Source: Rossellomorea sp. BNER (GTDB lineage Bacteria > Bacillota > Bacilli > Bacillales > Bacillaceae_B). From it: a stretch of 64,000 nt of DNA. The stretch covers positions 186,001 through 250,000 of the forward strand of contig JANAVG010000007.1 of assembly GCA_024213275.1 (NCBI GenBank). Reading direction: 5' to 3'. Every line of letters begins with the position of its first letter. Position 1 is the stretch's first letter. This document shows positions 52,674 to 61,444 of this stretch, piece after piece. Both the position numbers and the translations under genes were made by a program. Below the pieces are notes generated by a model, which made no database searches, was not told where the DNA came from, and saw only the letters and a list, made by a program, of their open reading frames with translations.

Positions 52674-53741
52674 CTAATTATTAGAGCTTGCTGTTATATA
52701 TGGCCATAATCCACCAGACTTAAGATTTAGCATTTTATTTCCGAGTCGTTTTGCCCAGTAACTTTCATTTCCGTACTCGTCACGCCATGACCACAATCTT
52801 CTTGTGCTGTGCTGCAAGGAATGCTCCTCGGTAAATCCGATTGCGCCGTGAACTTGATGGGCAATCGGGACACCGACACTTGCTGCTTCTCCAACGCGAA
52901 TTTTAGCCATCATAATTTGGTCTTTGCCATCTCCCGCTTCATATGCCTTTATAGCAAGGCTAGTGATCGCCTTTGCGGCTGAAACTTCCCCTGCTAAGAT
53001 AGCAATTTGCTGTTGTATTGCTTGAAAGCGGGAAATGGAACGACCAAATTGTATTCGTTCTTTCGAGTAAGCAATCGTAAGGTTTAAAATGTTTTCAAGT
53101 GCACCTGTCATTTGGACGGCACGGATTAATGCCCTACTATAGTGAATTTTCTCCTCATCAAAGCTTTCCACAAGAGAAACGGCGTCTTTCCTCACAATTG
53201 AATTCTTAAAACTAACCTGATCCCTTGGTTCACTAGCCAAGCTCTTCCCTTTGCTAATATGACAATTACTTGCATTTATCCTTGCTACCAATTGTCCTTT
53301 AGTCGATGGTCCTACTACTACAATCGTTTCTGAATTTCGAGCAAAGGGTACATCAAATGCTTCACCTGAAATCATCCATCCATCTGTTTTTTCAGTGAAC
53401 GCTATTTTCCCATTCAAGCTAGTTATAACTGTCATGGGCATATCTGAAATCGGTAGTCCTGCATCAGACAATATCCAATTGGCTAAAAGGGTTTCCCCTA
53501 AAGAGATTGGAGCAGAGTATTTTCCTGATATCTGTAATACATTGAGGGCATCGCTAAATCCACCATCAGAACCACCCTCTTCTTCAGGAATGCCGATAGC
53601 GAGCATCCCTGTTTCTACAAGGGTATTCCATAATTTCTTTGGGATAGATCCATCCTCTGCATTATCGACCATCTGTTTTGTACAGATGTCTTCCATGATC
53701 TTTTCAGCTGTATGAATAATCATTTCACTTGTTTCATTCAT
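52674..53741 (-). CDS. Acyl-CoA dehydrogenase family protein (probable small/beta partner)
   Basis: A protein of 355 residues, at the short end for the family. It has IPEEEGGSDGGF near residue 55, a middle beta domain, and the C-terminal helical domain with ERIQFGRSISRFQAIQQQIA and VHGAIGFTEEHSLQHSTRRLWSWRDEYGN. This last block is typical of the second subunit of two-component acyl-CoA dehydrogenases. Its ATG overlaps the stop of the other dehydrogenase (ATGA), supporting a heteromer with it. Last gene of the cluster. FAD enzyme, cytoplasmic; substrate unknown. Confidence 0.85.
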   Translation of the reverse strand: MNETSEMIIHTAEKIMEDICTKQMVDNAEDGSIPKKLWNTLVETGMLAIGIPEEEGGSDGGFSDALNVLQISGKYSAPISLGETLLANWILSDAGLPISDMPMTVITSLNGKIAFTEKTDGWMISGEAFDVPFARNSETIVVVGPSTKGQLVARINASNCHISKGKSLASEPRDQVSFKNSIVRKDAVSLVESFDEEKIHYSRALIRAVQMTGALENILNLTIAYSKERIQFGRSISRFQAIQQQIAILAGEVSAAKAITSLAIKAYEAGDGKDQIMMAKIRVGEAASVGVPIAHQVHGAIGFTEEHSLQHSTRRLWSWRDEYGNESYWAKRLGNKMLNLKSGGLWPYITASSNN

Positions 53742-54886
53742 CTTATTCCAACTCCCTTTGCAATGATTCCACGCAAGATCTCCGTCGTTCCCCCACGGAG
53801 AGAAAAACCAGGTGAGTGCAATAATGCATGGGCATAAAGTGTTTTAAACTTCGGTCGTAGTGCAGCTGGTGTAGAAACAACTAGGCGGGCAACTTCTGCA
53901 ATTTCCGTTTCAAATCTCGTTCCCATGTCTTTAACTAAAGCGGCTGTCACATCAGGTGACACGCCTTTTTCTAGTAAATCAGCGACTCCGAGGGACATTT
54001 CACGCAACGTCACTAGTCGGGCGACTAATTCACCTATAGCAATGGCAGATCGTTCATTTTCTCCCTCTTCCTTTAAGATGTGGAGCAATTCGTTTAGTAA
54101 AGGAAATGTGCTAAGGAAGCGTTCTGGACCGCTTCTTTCGAATGCTAACTCTGCCATACTTTGCTTCCAGCCATCACCAATTTCACCAACCACTCGATGA
54201 TCCGAAACAAATACATCTTCCATGATCACTTCATTAAAATGGTGTTCTCCGGTCATAATTCGGATTGGTCGGACATTTACGCCCGGAGAAGACAGATCAA
54301 CAATTAATTGACTTAAACCTTCATGACGATTTTCAGTACGTGCTGATGTTCTACATAATGTCACCATATAATGGGCATGATGAGCACCACTGGTCCATAC
54401 TTTACTGCCGTTTACGACCCATCCCCCATCAACTTTCTTCGCGGTTGTGGATATTGACGCTAAGTCTGATCCAGAATTCGGTTCACTTAAACCAATCGCA
54501 AAATAGAGCTCACCTCTTGCGATAGCAGGTAAAAACTCACTTTTTTGCTCTTCTGTTCCATAGCGGAGAAAAAGGGGTCCTGTTTGTCGGTCGGCAAACC
54601 AGTGGGCTGCAACAGGTGCACCCGCAGCTAATAATTCTTCAATCACAACGTAACGTTCAAAGGCTGACTTTTCCTGTCCCCCATACTTTTTCGGCCATGT
54701 CATCCCCAGCCAATTCTGTTGACCAAGCTTACGGCTAAAATGGGCATCATACCCAGATAGCCAGCTATCACAGTGGGGAGTAAAGTGACCAGCTTCCATT
54801 TCTGTTTTTAAAAAGGAGCGAACTTCCCCCCTTAATAATTCAACTTTATCCGATAAATGCACCGAACGAATCTCTAACTCTTTCAT
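53738..54886 (-). CDS. Acyl-CoA dehydrogenase family protein (probable alpha partner)
   Basis: A protein of 382 residues from the ATG at 54886 (GGAGGTGG; a GTG at 54898 overlaps the ribosome site). FAIGLSEPNSGSDLASISTTA is the FAD/substrate motif, VNGSKVWTSGAHHAHYM the beta-domain block, and SLRGGTTEILRGIIAKGVG the C-terminal nucleotide motif. It is like the larger subunits of pimeloyl-CoA- or steroid-type heteromeric dehydrogenases. It is coupled to the next gene by a four-base overlap. Confidence 0.88.
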   Translation of the reverse strand: MKELEIRSVHLSDKVELLRGEVRSFLKTEMEAGHFTPHCDSWLSGYDAHFSRKLGQQNWLGMTWPKKYGGQEKSAFERYVVIEELLAAGAPVAAHWFADRQTGPLFLRYGTEEQKSEFLPAIARGELYFAIGLSEPNSGSDLASISTTAKKVDGGWVVNGSKVWTSGAHHAHYMVTLCRTSARTENRHEGLSQLIVDLSSPGVNVRPIRIMTGEHHFNEVIMEDVFVSDHRVVGEIGDGWKQSMAELAFERSGPERFLSTFPLLNELLHILKEEGENERSAIAIGELVARLVTLREMSLGVADLLEKGVSPDVTAALVKDMGTRFETEIAEVARLVVSTPAALRPKFKTLYAHALLHSPGFSLRGGTTEILRGIIAKGVGIR

Positions 54887-55025
54887 AAAAAAATCCACCT
54901 CCAGAGAATCATTTAAACTATCTTGAACTTCCTAGATAAAAACGATAAATTTCGGGAATAAATATAATAGAATAGGAGAACGATTAGTAGGAACGGAGAA
55001 AAATAGTAGGTCAAATGGTTAATCT

Positions 55026-56228
55026 TTATGGCAAATCACTTTTCAATGAAAACTTTCTAGCAATATGATGACGGTTGGCATCTTTCCAGCCCAGAGCATC
55101 CTCTGCAATTAATACCCGCTGAACATTTGCAGACCCTTCTCCTGTATGAAGCATATTGGCATAATTTAAATACTTCATAATCGGATATTCATCGGTTACG
55201 GCATAGCCACCAAAGATTTCGAAAGCCGATTGTGCTGCTTTTGTTGTGACTTCAGAGGCAAAATATTTAGAATGGGAGCTTTCTCTAGTTGCGGATTGCC
55301 CTTTGTCTTTTAAATAGGCACTCTTATAAACTAGTAATCTCGCAGCTTCAATACTAACGACCATGTCGGCTAATAGATGTTGGATCATTTGGTATTCCCC
55401 AATACGATGGTTTTTCACAATACGATCATTTGCGTACTGAAGGGATTGTTCCAAGCAGCCTTGAGCTATACCGATCAACCGGGCAGGTACTGTTAATCGC
55501 CCATAATCTAAGGCATTCATCGCTATTTTGAATCCTTCTCCTTCTTTTCCAAGAAGATTCTCCTTTGGTACTCGAACATCTTCAAGGAATACATCACAGC
55601 TTCGAACCATATACCCTAATCCGCTCATCTCAATGGGGATCGCTTCAAATCCAGGTTGATTGGTTTCTATAATAAATGCCGATATGCCCCGATGACCTGC
55701 ATTCGAATCCGTTAAGGCAAACAATATTCCAACATCAGCTTCATTTGCAAACGTGATAAATGTTTTAGATCCGTTAATGATGTATTCGTCACCTATCCGT
55801 TTTGCCGTTGTTTTCATCGAACCTGCAGGATCTGAACCTCCGCCAGCCTCGGTTAAAGCGAACATCCCGATGGACTCAGCTGAAATTAATGTGGGAACAT
55901 ATTTTTCAATTTGCTCCTCGGTTCCCCAGTTTAGAATGGTAAATGGGCAGGTCATCGCTTGCATATTAAAAGCGTATCCTAATCCAGGATGAGCTTTGGA
56001 GACTTCTTCACATATAATAGCCAAATTGACAAACCCTAACTCTGATCCCCCATATTTTTCCGGAAAACACGCCCCGAAAAAACCATACTCCCCCATTTGT
56101 TTTATAAGTGCTCGGGGGAATTCCTTTTTCTTCTCATATTTCTTAATATTTGGTTCTATTTCCGATTTTGCAAACTTTTGGATCAGCTTTTTTACAGCTA
56201 TATGGTCTTCTGTTAAATCAAAGTTCAT
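55026..56228 (-). CDS. Acyl-CoA dehydrogenase (single-subunit type)
   Basis: A protein of 400 residues from the ATG at 56228 (GGAAGAG). MFALTEAGGGSDPAGSMKTTA is the FAD-binding motif, YIINGSKTFITFANEADVG the middle domain, and FGGYAVTDEYPIMKYLNYANMLHTGEGSANVQRVLIAEDALG the C-terminal part, with a Glu (GEG) where family catalytic bases lie. This is the homotetrameric short-chain type and not close to the pair downstream. It follows the enoyl-CoA hydratase by 23 bp, with a 139-bp gap before the next dehydrogenase. Confidence 0.9.
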   Translation of the reverse strand: MNFDLTEDHIAVKKLIQKFAKSEIEPNIKKYEKKKEFPRALIKQMGEYGFFGACFPEKYGGSELGFVNLAIICEEVSKAHPGLGYAFNMQAMTCPFTILNWGTEEQIEKYVPTLISAESIGMFALTEAGGGSDPAGSMKTTAKRIGDEYIINGSKTFITFANEADVGILFALTDSNAGHRGISAFIIETNQPGFEAIPIEMSGLGYMVRSCDVFLEDVRVPKENLLGKEGEGFKIAMNALDYGRLTVPARLIGIAQGCLEQSLQYANDRIVKNHRIGEYQMIQHLLADMVVSIEAARLLVYKSAYLKDKGQSATRESSHSKYFASEVTTKAAQSAFEIFGGYAVTDEYPIMKYLNYANMLHTGEGSANVQRVLIAEDALGWKDANRHHIARKFSLKSDLP

Positions 56229-56251
56229 GCTTATCATCTCTTCCTTTCTTC

Positions 56252-57070
56252 TCATTCGAAATCAGGTTTTCGCTTTTCCACAATGGCATTTAACCCTTCC
56301 TTGTAATCCGGGTGTTCCGTTACGATTCCCATAAAGGAAGAAACCATATCTAATGAAGTTCTTAAATCTGTTTTTAACCCTTGATAAACCGTCCTTTTAA
56401 TCAAACGGATAGCCTGTTGCGGTCCATTTGCAAAACGCCTCGCTAGCGCTTCTGTCTCTAACATGAGTTCTTCATGGGAGACCATTCTTGTGATTAAACC
56501 AATAGTACTCGCTTCACTGGCATCGATGATTCTGCCGCTCCAAAGTAGATCTAACGCCTTGTCAATCCCAATGATTCTCGGTAAATAATATCCTCCTCCA
56601 TCACCCGGTACTATGCCGACTTTTACATAGCCCTCCCCGAACCTTGCCTGATCAGAGGAAATTCTCAGATCACACTGTAATGCCATATCTAACCCTGCCC
56701 CGATTGCATCACCATTTACAGCTGCTATTGTTGGCTTATCGATTTCCTCCATTAATAACGGAATTCGTTGTACATGCTTCCATAAGCTATTCTTTCTCTG
56801 GAGACTGGAAGATGAGAAGTCTTCTTCCTCATACCCGCTCAGATCTAGAAACCCATTTCCGCTTTTCATGGCTTTTATATCTCCACCGGCACAGAAGGAT
56901 TTTCCATTTCCCGTTAAAATCAACACGCGAATGTCATTTTGATCTCTCACTTCTTGTAGAGCTTGAATCCATAACTCGATCATCTGCATACTAAAAGCAT
57001 TTCTAGCATCAGGACGATTTAATGTAATCGTGGCAATTCCATCTTTTACATCAAAAAGTAAATCCTTCAT
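56252..57070 (-). CDS. Enoyl-CoA hydratase/isomerase family protein
   Basis: A protein of 272 residues of the crotonase fold. SFCAGGDIKAM (about 59-69) provides the oxyanion hole, and GDAIGAGLDMALQCDLRISSDQARFGEGYVKVGIVPGDGGGYYLPRIIG the catalytic stretch. One usual catalytic Glu (in RFGEGYVKVG) is present, and GDGGG takes the place of the second (often PDGGG/PEGGG), so it may be an isomerase or hydratase. It is first after the IclR gene and fits beta-oxidation of the acyl-CoA made by the CoA-transferase. Confidence 0.9.
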   Translation of the reverse strand: MKDLLFDVKDGIATITLNRPDARNAFSMQMIELWIQALQEVRDQNDIRVLILTGNGKSFCAGGDIKAMKSGNGFLDLSGYEEEDFSSSSLQRKNSLWKHVQRIPLLMEEIDKPTIAAVNGDAIGAGLDMALQCDLRISSDQARFGEGYVKVGIVPGDGGGYYLPRIIGIDKALDLLWSGRIIDASEASTIGLITRMVSHEELMLETEALARRFANGPQQAIRLIKRTVYQGLKTDLRTSLDMVSSFMGIVTEHPDYKEGLNAIVEKRKPDFE

Positions 57071-57087
57071 ATAATCTCCTACCTTTT

Positions 57088-57843
57088 TTATGATAATTTC
57101 ATAGAAATGAGTTGTGCGGTTTCTTTCACCTGCTCAATATATTCCTCAATCTGGGTCTCCTCAACCCGAACGGTAGGCATAAGAATCGAAATGGCAGCAA
57201 TCACTCGATTAAATCGATCAACGATGGGTGCACTGATAGAAAATGTTCCTGGAACACGTTCCCCATAGCTAATAGAAAAACCATTTTCACGAATGGAATG
57301 GAGTTCGTCTAGTAGCTTTTCCTTGTTCTTTATCGTTTTGGTTGTAAACGTTTCAAAATCTTCACCATCTAATAGCGCTTCTACCTCATCATCCGGCAAA
57401 TACGCCATCAAACATTTAGCAGATGACCCTGCATACAAAGGAGAATACTGACCAATGTAAGTAAGTGCCGCCAACTCATGATTACTTGCAATATACCCAA
57501 TACATTTTCGTTTATTATGATGAATAATACTTAGGGATATCGTTTCATCAAAGCGTTCATTCAAAAGTTTCATATAAGGTTTAGCAATCGACATAAGATT
57601 CGAGTTTTCTTCTACAAGATGTCCGAGAAAATACAACTCAATCCCAAGTCTGTAGGTTTTCCTATTCTCATCTTTATCGATTAGACCCTGCAATACGAGA
57701 GTATTTAAAATACGCTGTAAACTAGATTTTGATAATCCTAATTTCCGATGAAGTTCCGCTAAGGATAGTTCTTTCTCTTTTTGTGAAAATGCTTTTAATA
57801 TATTGACTGCTCTACTAATCGTCTGCATCGATTGTTCTGTCAC
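57088..57843 (-). CDS. IclR-family transcriptional regulator
   Basis: A protein of 251 residues from a GTG at 57843 (GGAGTGGGG); the frame is open to 57858. The winged helix (ELSLAELHRKLGLSKSSLQRILNTLVLQGLI) is followed by the IclR effector domain (YAGSSAKCLMAYLPDDEV, SYGERVPGTFSISAPIVDRFNRVIAAISI). It lies between the cupin and the enoyl-CoA hydratase genes and probably controls the whole catabolic cluster in response to its substrate. Confidence 0.9.
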   Translation of the reverse strand: MTEQSMQTISRAVNILKAFSQKEKELSLAELHRKLGLSKSSLQRILNTLVLQGLIDKDENRKTYRLGIELYFLGHLVEENSNLMSIAKPYMKLLNERFDETISLSIIHHNKRKCIGYIASNHELAALTYIGQYSPLYAGSSAKCLMAYLPDDEVEALLDGEDFETFTTKTIKNKEKLLDELHSIRENGFSISYGERVPGTFSISAPIVDRFNRVIAAISILMPTVRVEETQIEEYIEQVKETAQLISMKLS

Positions 57844-57921
57844 AGTTCCCCACTCCAATACTGGTTATTAGTTAAAAAATAACGACATTGATTGATAATT
57901 ATTTTTGAAGTGATGACTACA

Positions 57922-58263
57922 TTATTTAGGGGGGGAATAAATAAGAATAAATCGTAGTTTACTTTTCCCACTATTCTTGACAAAATGTGTTACTTTTGGT
58001 GGAATCGATATTGCGCAACCCTTTGTGAGTTCTGCTTTTTCTCCTTCAATCTCTACATACATCTTTCCTTCTAAAATAAACATTAATTGCTCTAGATCGT
58101 CATGGAAATGCTCTTCAGCTTCACCCCCAACATCCATTTCTCCAAAAATCATTTCTACTCTTTGAATTCCATCCTCCCTGCCAATTATCCTTCTATTAAC
58201 GGTTCCACTATGACCTGGCGGAGAATAACCTTCTACTTGATCAATGTATTTCCAGTAGCTCAT
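57922..58263 (-). CDS. Small cupin-domain protein
   Basis: A protein of 113 residues forming one cupin barrel. GGEAEEHFHDDLEQLMFILEGKMYVEIEGE has the first cupin motif (a His pair is reduced to HFH with Glu), and PPKVTHFVKNSG the second with a single His. It may bind a metal and act as isomerase, hydrolase or sensor. It lies directly after dctM (10 bp), so it should handle the imported compound. GGAGG precedes the ATG. Confidence 0.8.
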   Translation of the reverse strand: MSYWKYIDQVEGYSPPGHSGTVNRRIIGREDGIQRVEMIFGEMDVGGEAEEHFHDDLEQLMFILEGKMYVEIEGEKAELTKGCAISIPPKVTHFVKNSGKSKLRFILIYSPPK

Positions 58264-58273
58264 CGTAAGCCTC

Positions 58274-59563
58274 CTACATATTCATTTGACTTGGTAGCCA
58301 AGTCGACAGTAATGGGAAGAAAAAGAGCAGGATTAATATGATGAATTCTACTATCAGTAACTTCCAAACCCCTTTGAACGCTTCTGTAACAGGTACCTTA
58401 GCAGCACTTGAAGCAATATACACATTCATTCCAAGAGGGGGTGTAATTAAACCTATTTCAGCCGTTTTGGTCACGATGATTCCGAACCAAATGGGATCGA
58501 ACCCAAGGGATTGGGCAATTGGAAATGTTAACGGAATGGTCAAAAACAAGATGGCCAATTGATCCATAAACGTCCCCAATAAAAGGTAAATTAAAACGAT
58601 GATACCCATGATGACATAAGGATGTACAGGAAGATTTCCTACGAAAGAGATTAATTGCTGTGTCACTTGTGTGGCCGTTAGGAAATAACCGAAAATCATA
58701 GCACCAATAATAATCACAAATATCATACAGGTTGTCTTCATTGTCTGGTTTAATGCTTGTTTAATCTGAGGAAACTTGGTTGAAAACAGTAGGGTCGCAA
58801 TTAAGAATGAAAAGAATGCCCCTACAGCACCAGCTTCTGTCGGCGTTACGGCCCCTGAATAGATGGCCACAACAATGAGAGAGATTAAAATCATCATGGG
58901 CCAAATCCCTTTTAAGGATTGAACTTTTTCCTTCATTGTAAATGGCTCAGCTTTTGGCGCCATTTCAGGTTGTCTTTTGGCTGTTATATAAATCGAGAGA
59001 ATGAACCCTAAAGCCGTTAACACACCTGGAACAATCCCTGCAATCAATAAGGGTGCAATCGGAACCTCTGTTAAAATCCCATATATGATCAGGATGATAC
59101 TCGGAGGAATCATGATCGCTAATGTACCCGCTACACTTACGATTCCTACTGAAAAACTATCTTTATATTTATACTTTCTCATTTCTGGAACAGCTGTTTT
59201 TGCCATTGTCGCAGCTGATGCTGTACTTGAGCCAGAAATAGCCGCTAACCCAGCACTTGCTAGTACAGTCGCAATGGCAAGACCTCCAGGTAAATGCCCC
59301 ACCCAGCGATGGCATGCTTTAAACGCTTTCGTCGTGATTCCACTACTGGTGGTGAATTCTGCTAATAAAATAAACATGGGGATCGTCGTTAAGACAAAAC
59401 TAGCTGCACTTGCATGTGGAGTCGTTTGTAAAATCCCATTCATCGCATCCATTCCACTGTTTAATAACAGTCCAAGCCCTCCTGCAATGAGAAGCGAAAA
59501 TCCAACAGGAATGCCAATTAATATAAGAACGAGTAGTCCGACAACAGGGAGTACAATGGTCAC
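58274..59563 (-). CDS. dctM: TRAP transporter large permease (DctM)
   Basis: A protein of 429 residues from a GTG at 59563 (AAAGGAG 8 bases upstream; the frame is open to 59584). About twelve membrane helices carry the DctM pattern: AGLAAISGSSTASAATMAKTAVPEM, ASVAGTLAIMIPPSIILIIYGILTEVPI, TPTEAGAVGAFFSFL and TPPLGMNVYIASS. It is the ion-coupled channel of a tripartite ATP-independent transporter. It is separated from dctQ by a hairpin-T-run terminator (59629-59669), so less DctM than P and Q may be made. Confidence 0.94.
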   Translation of the reverse strand: MTIVLPVVGLLVLILIGIPVGFSLLIAGGLGLLLNSGMDAMNGILQTTPHASAASFVLTTIPMFILLAEFTTSSGITTKAFKACHRWVGHLPGGLAIATVLASAGLAAISGSSTASAATMAKTAVPEMRKYKYKDSFSVGIVSVAGTLAIMIPPSIILIIYGILTEVPIAPLLIAGIVPGVLTALGFILSIYITAKRQPEMAPKAEPFTMKEKVQSLKGIWPMMILISLIVVAIYSGAVTPTEAGAVGAFFSFLIATLLFSTKFPQIKQALNQTMKTTCMIFVIIIGAMIFGYFLTATQVTQQLISFVGNLPVHPYVIMGIIVLIYLLLGTFMDQLAILFLTIPLTFPIAQSLGFDPIWFGIIVTKTAEIGLITPPLGMNVYIASSAAKVPVTEAFKGVWKLLIVEFIILILLFFFPLLSTWLPSQMNM

Positions 59564-59628
59564 TTGCATCACTCCTTTGATCATTAATGGTCATTCTGGT
59601 TCACAAATAGATGCTCCCTTTCTAGAGA

Positions 59629-59669
59629 AAAAAGAACGATAGAAGGAATTGCATTTGACTCTATCGTTC
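59629..59669 (-). terminator. Terminator inside the TRAP operon, between dctQ and dctM
   Basis: Perfect 10-bp stem GAACGATAGA / TCTATCGTTC with a 16-nt loop, followed on the minus strand by TTTTTTCTC. It starts right after the dctQ stop codon and precedes dctM. It is a full intrinsic terminator in structure, so read-through must be partial or regulated unless dctM has its own promoter. Confidence 0.75.
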
Positions 59670-60185
59670 CTAAACGTTTGCTGGACCTTTTTTACCCCAA
59701 AACAGGGTTCGAATCGTTTTAAAGAATTCAATCATTAATCGAATCGTTAAAACCGCACTACCGACGGGGACCCAGATATAAGATAGAAAGGACGGAAGCG
59801 AGATGACCCCAAAGATATATTGTTTTTGGACCCAAGCTTCAAACGTTAAACTATAACCTTGATAAGTTATTAAACTAAATAACACTGCCGTTAATAACAA
59901 CCCTAAGCAATCCACGATAGATTTTACCTTATTTGGAAAATGCCGATATAACAAATCAATCTTGATATGTTCACCTTTTTTGTAGCTATAACTAAGCCCT
60001 AAGAATACAACCATTACCATTAAATAATCTTCTGTGATTTCAAAGGCTCCATGAATAGGTTGGTTAAAAAAATACCGGCCAGCCGTATCCACCGTGATTA
60101 ATAACATCATCATAAAAAGGGCAACGTAACCAATGACTTGTAAGAGTGATTCGATTTTCGGAAAAATGGTCTTTAATTTTTTCAT
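59670..60185 (-). CDS. dctQ: TRAP transporter small permease (DctQ)
   Basis: A protein of 171 residues from the ATG at 60185 (AAGGAG). Four membrane helices with the DctQ motif: LLITVDTAGRYFFNQPIHGAFEITEDYLMV and KKGEHIKIDLLYRHFP in the loop after helix 2. It binds DctM in the membrane. It begins 21 bp after dctP. Confidence 0.92.
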   Translation of the reverse strand: MKKLKTIFPKIESLLQVIGYVALFMMMLLITVDTAGRYFFNQPIHGAFEITEDYLMVMVVFLGLSYSYKKGEHIKIDLLYRHFPNKVKSIVDCLGLLLTAVLFSLITYQGYSLTFEAWVQKQYIFGVISLPSFLSYIWVPVGSAVLTIRLMIEFFKTIRTLFWGKKGPANV

Positions 60186-60206
60186 AGGCACTCCTTCTTT
60201 GAGAGT

Positions 60207-61256
60207 TTATTCCTCTAGAGCCTCACGGAAAGCATCCACGACTTTTGTTGCAGGTAGACCTCGATTATTAAGCTCTTCTGCCCAGTCATTCCAAACGGCT
60301 TTTGTCTTTTTTTGTATAGCGTCTTCATCTACTTCTGAGAATTCAATCCCTTTAGCCATAAATTCTTTCTTTTCCTTTTCTGTTAATTCATCCAAATAGT
60401 GTGACAGGTGATTCATTGTTTCTTCACCCGCTTTTGTCATAGCTGCTTTCACATCATCGGGTAAAGATTGCCAAACATTTTCATTAATACAATAGGAAAC
60501 GATAAAACTCCCTAAATTCGCATTTTCTGTAATATATTTTAGCTGTTCTTCTAATTGATATGGCTTCACACTAGGTAATGCAAACAGAGTCCCATCAATT
60601 GTTTTTCTTTCCATCGCTGTATAAATTTCCGGTGCTGGCATCGATACAGGAGTTCCGCCCAATTTCTCAATCGTTAGACTTTGTGCTCCTCCTCCACTAC
60701 GAACCTTTATTCCCTTCATATCGCTTAGCTCTTTAACTGGTTTCTGTGTGGTCATGACTTGGTATGGAGGTAACGTAACCGCATAGACTGGACGTACGCC
60801 ATTTTTCAAGAATTCCTCTTCTAACAGAATGTCTTGCGTTACTTGCCAATAAGCTTTTGTCCCTTTGACTGAAGTATCAAAGGCATTAGGCAATTCTCCG
60901 ACTCCACTTAAAGGCAATTTATCCGAAACATAGCCTATACCCACATAAGCAACATCCGCTACTTTGTTTTTGGCAGCATCCAATAGATCATCTGCCTTCC
61001 CTAGCTGTTCAGCAGGAAAATATTCAAATTTCACCTTGCCATCTGTTAATTCTTCTACTCTATCCATCCAGTAAACAGCACCTTCTTGAGATAAGTTATG
61101 ACTGGTTGGAAACGAGTCTGCTACCTTTAACGTAATAACACCATCCTTAGAATCGGCAGTTTGTACCTTTTCTTGTGCCGCCGAATGACCGCATGCACTC
61201 ACTACCATCAACATCACCAACAAAACAATAAAAATTCCCCACTTTTTCCCTTTCAA
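60207..61256 (-). CDS. dctP: TRAP transporter solute-binding lipoprotein (DctP)
   Basis: A protein of 349 residues with a lipoprotein signal and lipobox VVSAC (Cys22). The mature part has the DctP fold: ITLKVADSFPTSHNLSQEGAVYWMDRVEELT at the start, then KGIKVRSGGGAQSLTIEKLGGTPVSMPAPEIYTAMERKTIDG, with the Arg that binds a substrate carboxylate (KVRSGG). So the ligand is likely an organic acid. It leads the TRAP operon, with a cre-like site about 75 bp upstream. GGGGG lies near the ATG. Confidence 0.94.
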   Translation of the reverse strand: MKGKKWGIFIVLLVMLMVVSACGHSAAQEKVQTADSKDGVITLKVADSFPTSHNLSQEGAVYWMDRVEELTDGKVKFEYFPAEQLGKADDLLDAAKNKVADVAYVGIGYVSDKLPLSGVGELPNAFDTSVKGTKAYWQVTQDILLEEEFLKNGVRPVYAVTLPPYQVMTTQKPVKELSDMKGIKVRSGGGAQSLTIEKLGGTPVSMPAPEIYTAMERKTIDGTLFALPSVKPYQLEEQLKYITENANLGSFIVSYCINENVWQSLPDDVKAAMTKAGEETMNHLSHYLDELTEKEKKEFMAKGIEFSEVDEDAIQKKTKAVWNDWAEELNNRGLPATKVVDAFREALEE

Positions 61257-61328
61257 GTTAAAGCCCCCTTGTTGTTTAGTTAAAGGTTACTTTTCATCCA
61301 ATAGCTTTGGTAAGGTTTATCGCATCAT

Positions 61329-61342
61329 GGAAAACGTTTACA
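61329..61342. promoter_or_regulatory. cre-like site upstream of dctP
   Basis: GGAAAACGTTTACA matches 13 of 14 positions of the CcpA consensus TGWAANCGNTNWCA. It is placed about 75 bp before the dctP start, suited to glucose repression of the TRAP operon. Confidence 0.6.
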
Positions 61343-61444
61343 ATAATGCAATCTTCTAATATGTCACCCCCTGATATTACTTGCTTATACCGCTATGCAG
61401 TATTCTATTCCGTTCTCCGATACAATATGATTCCATTTTCAGAA

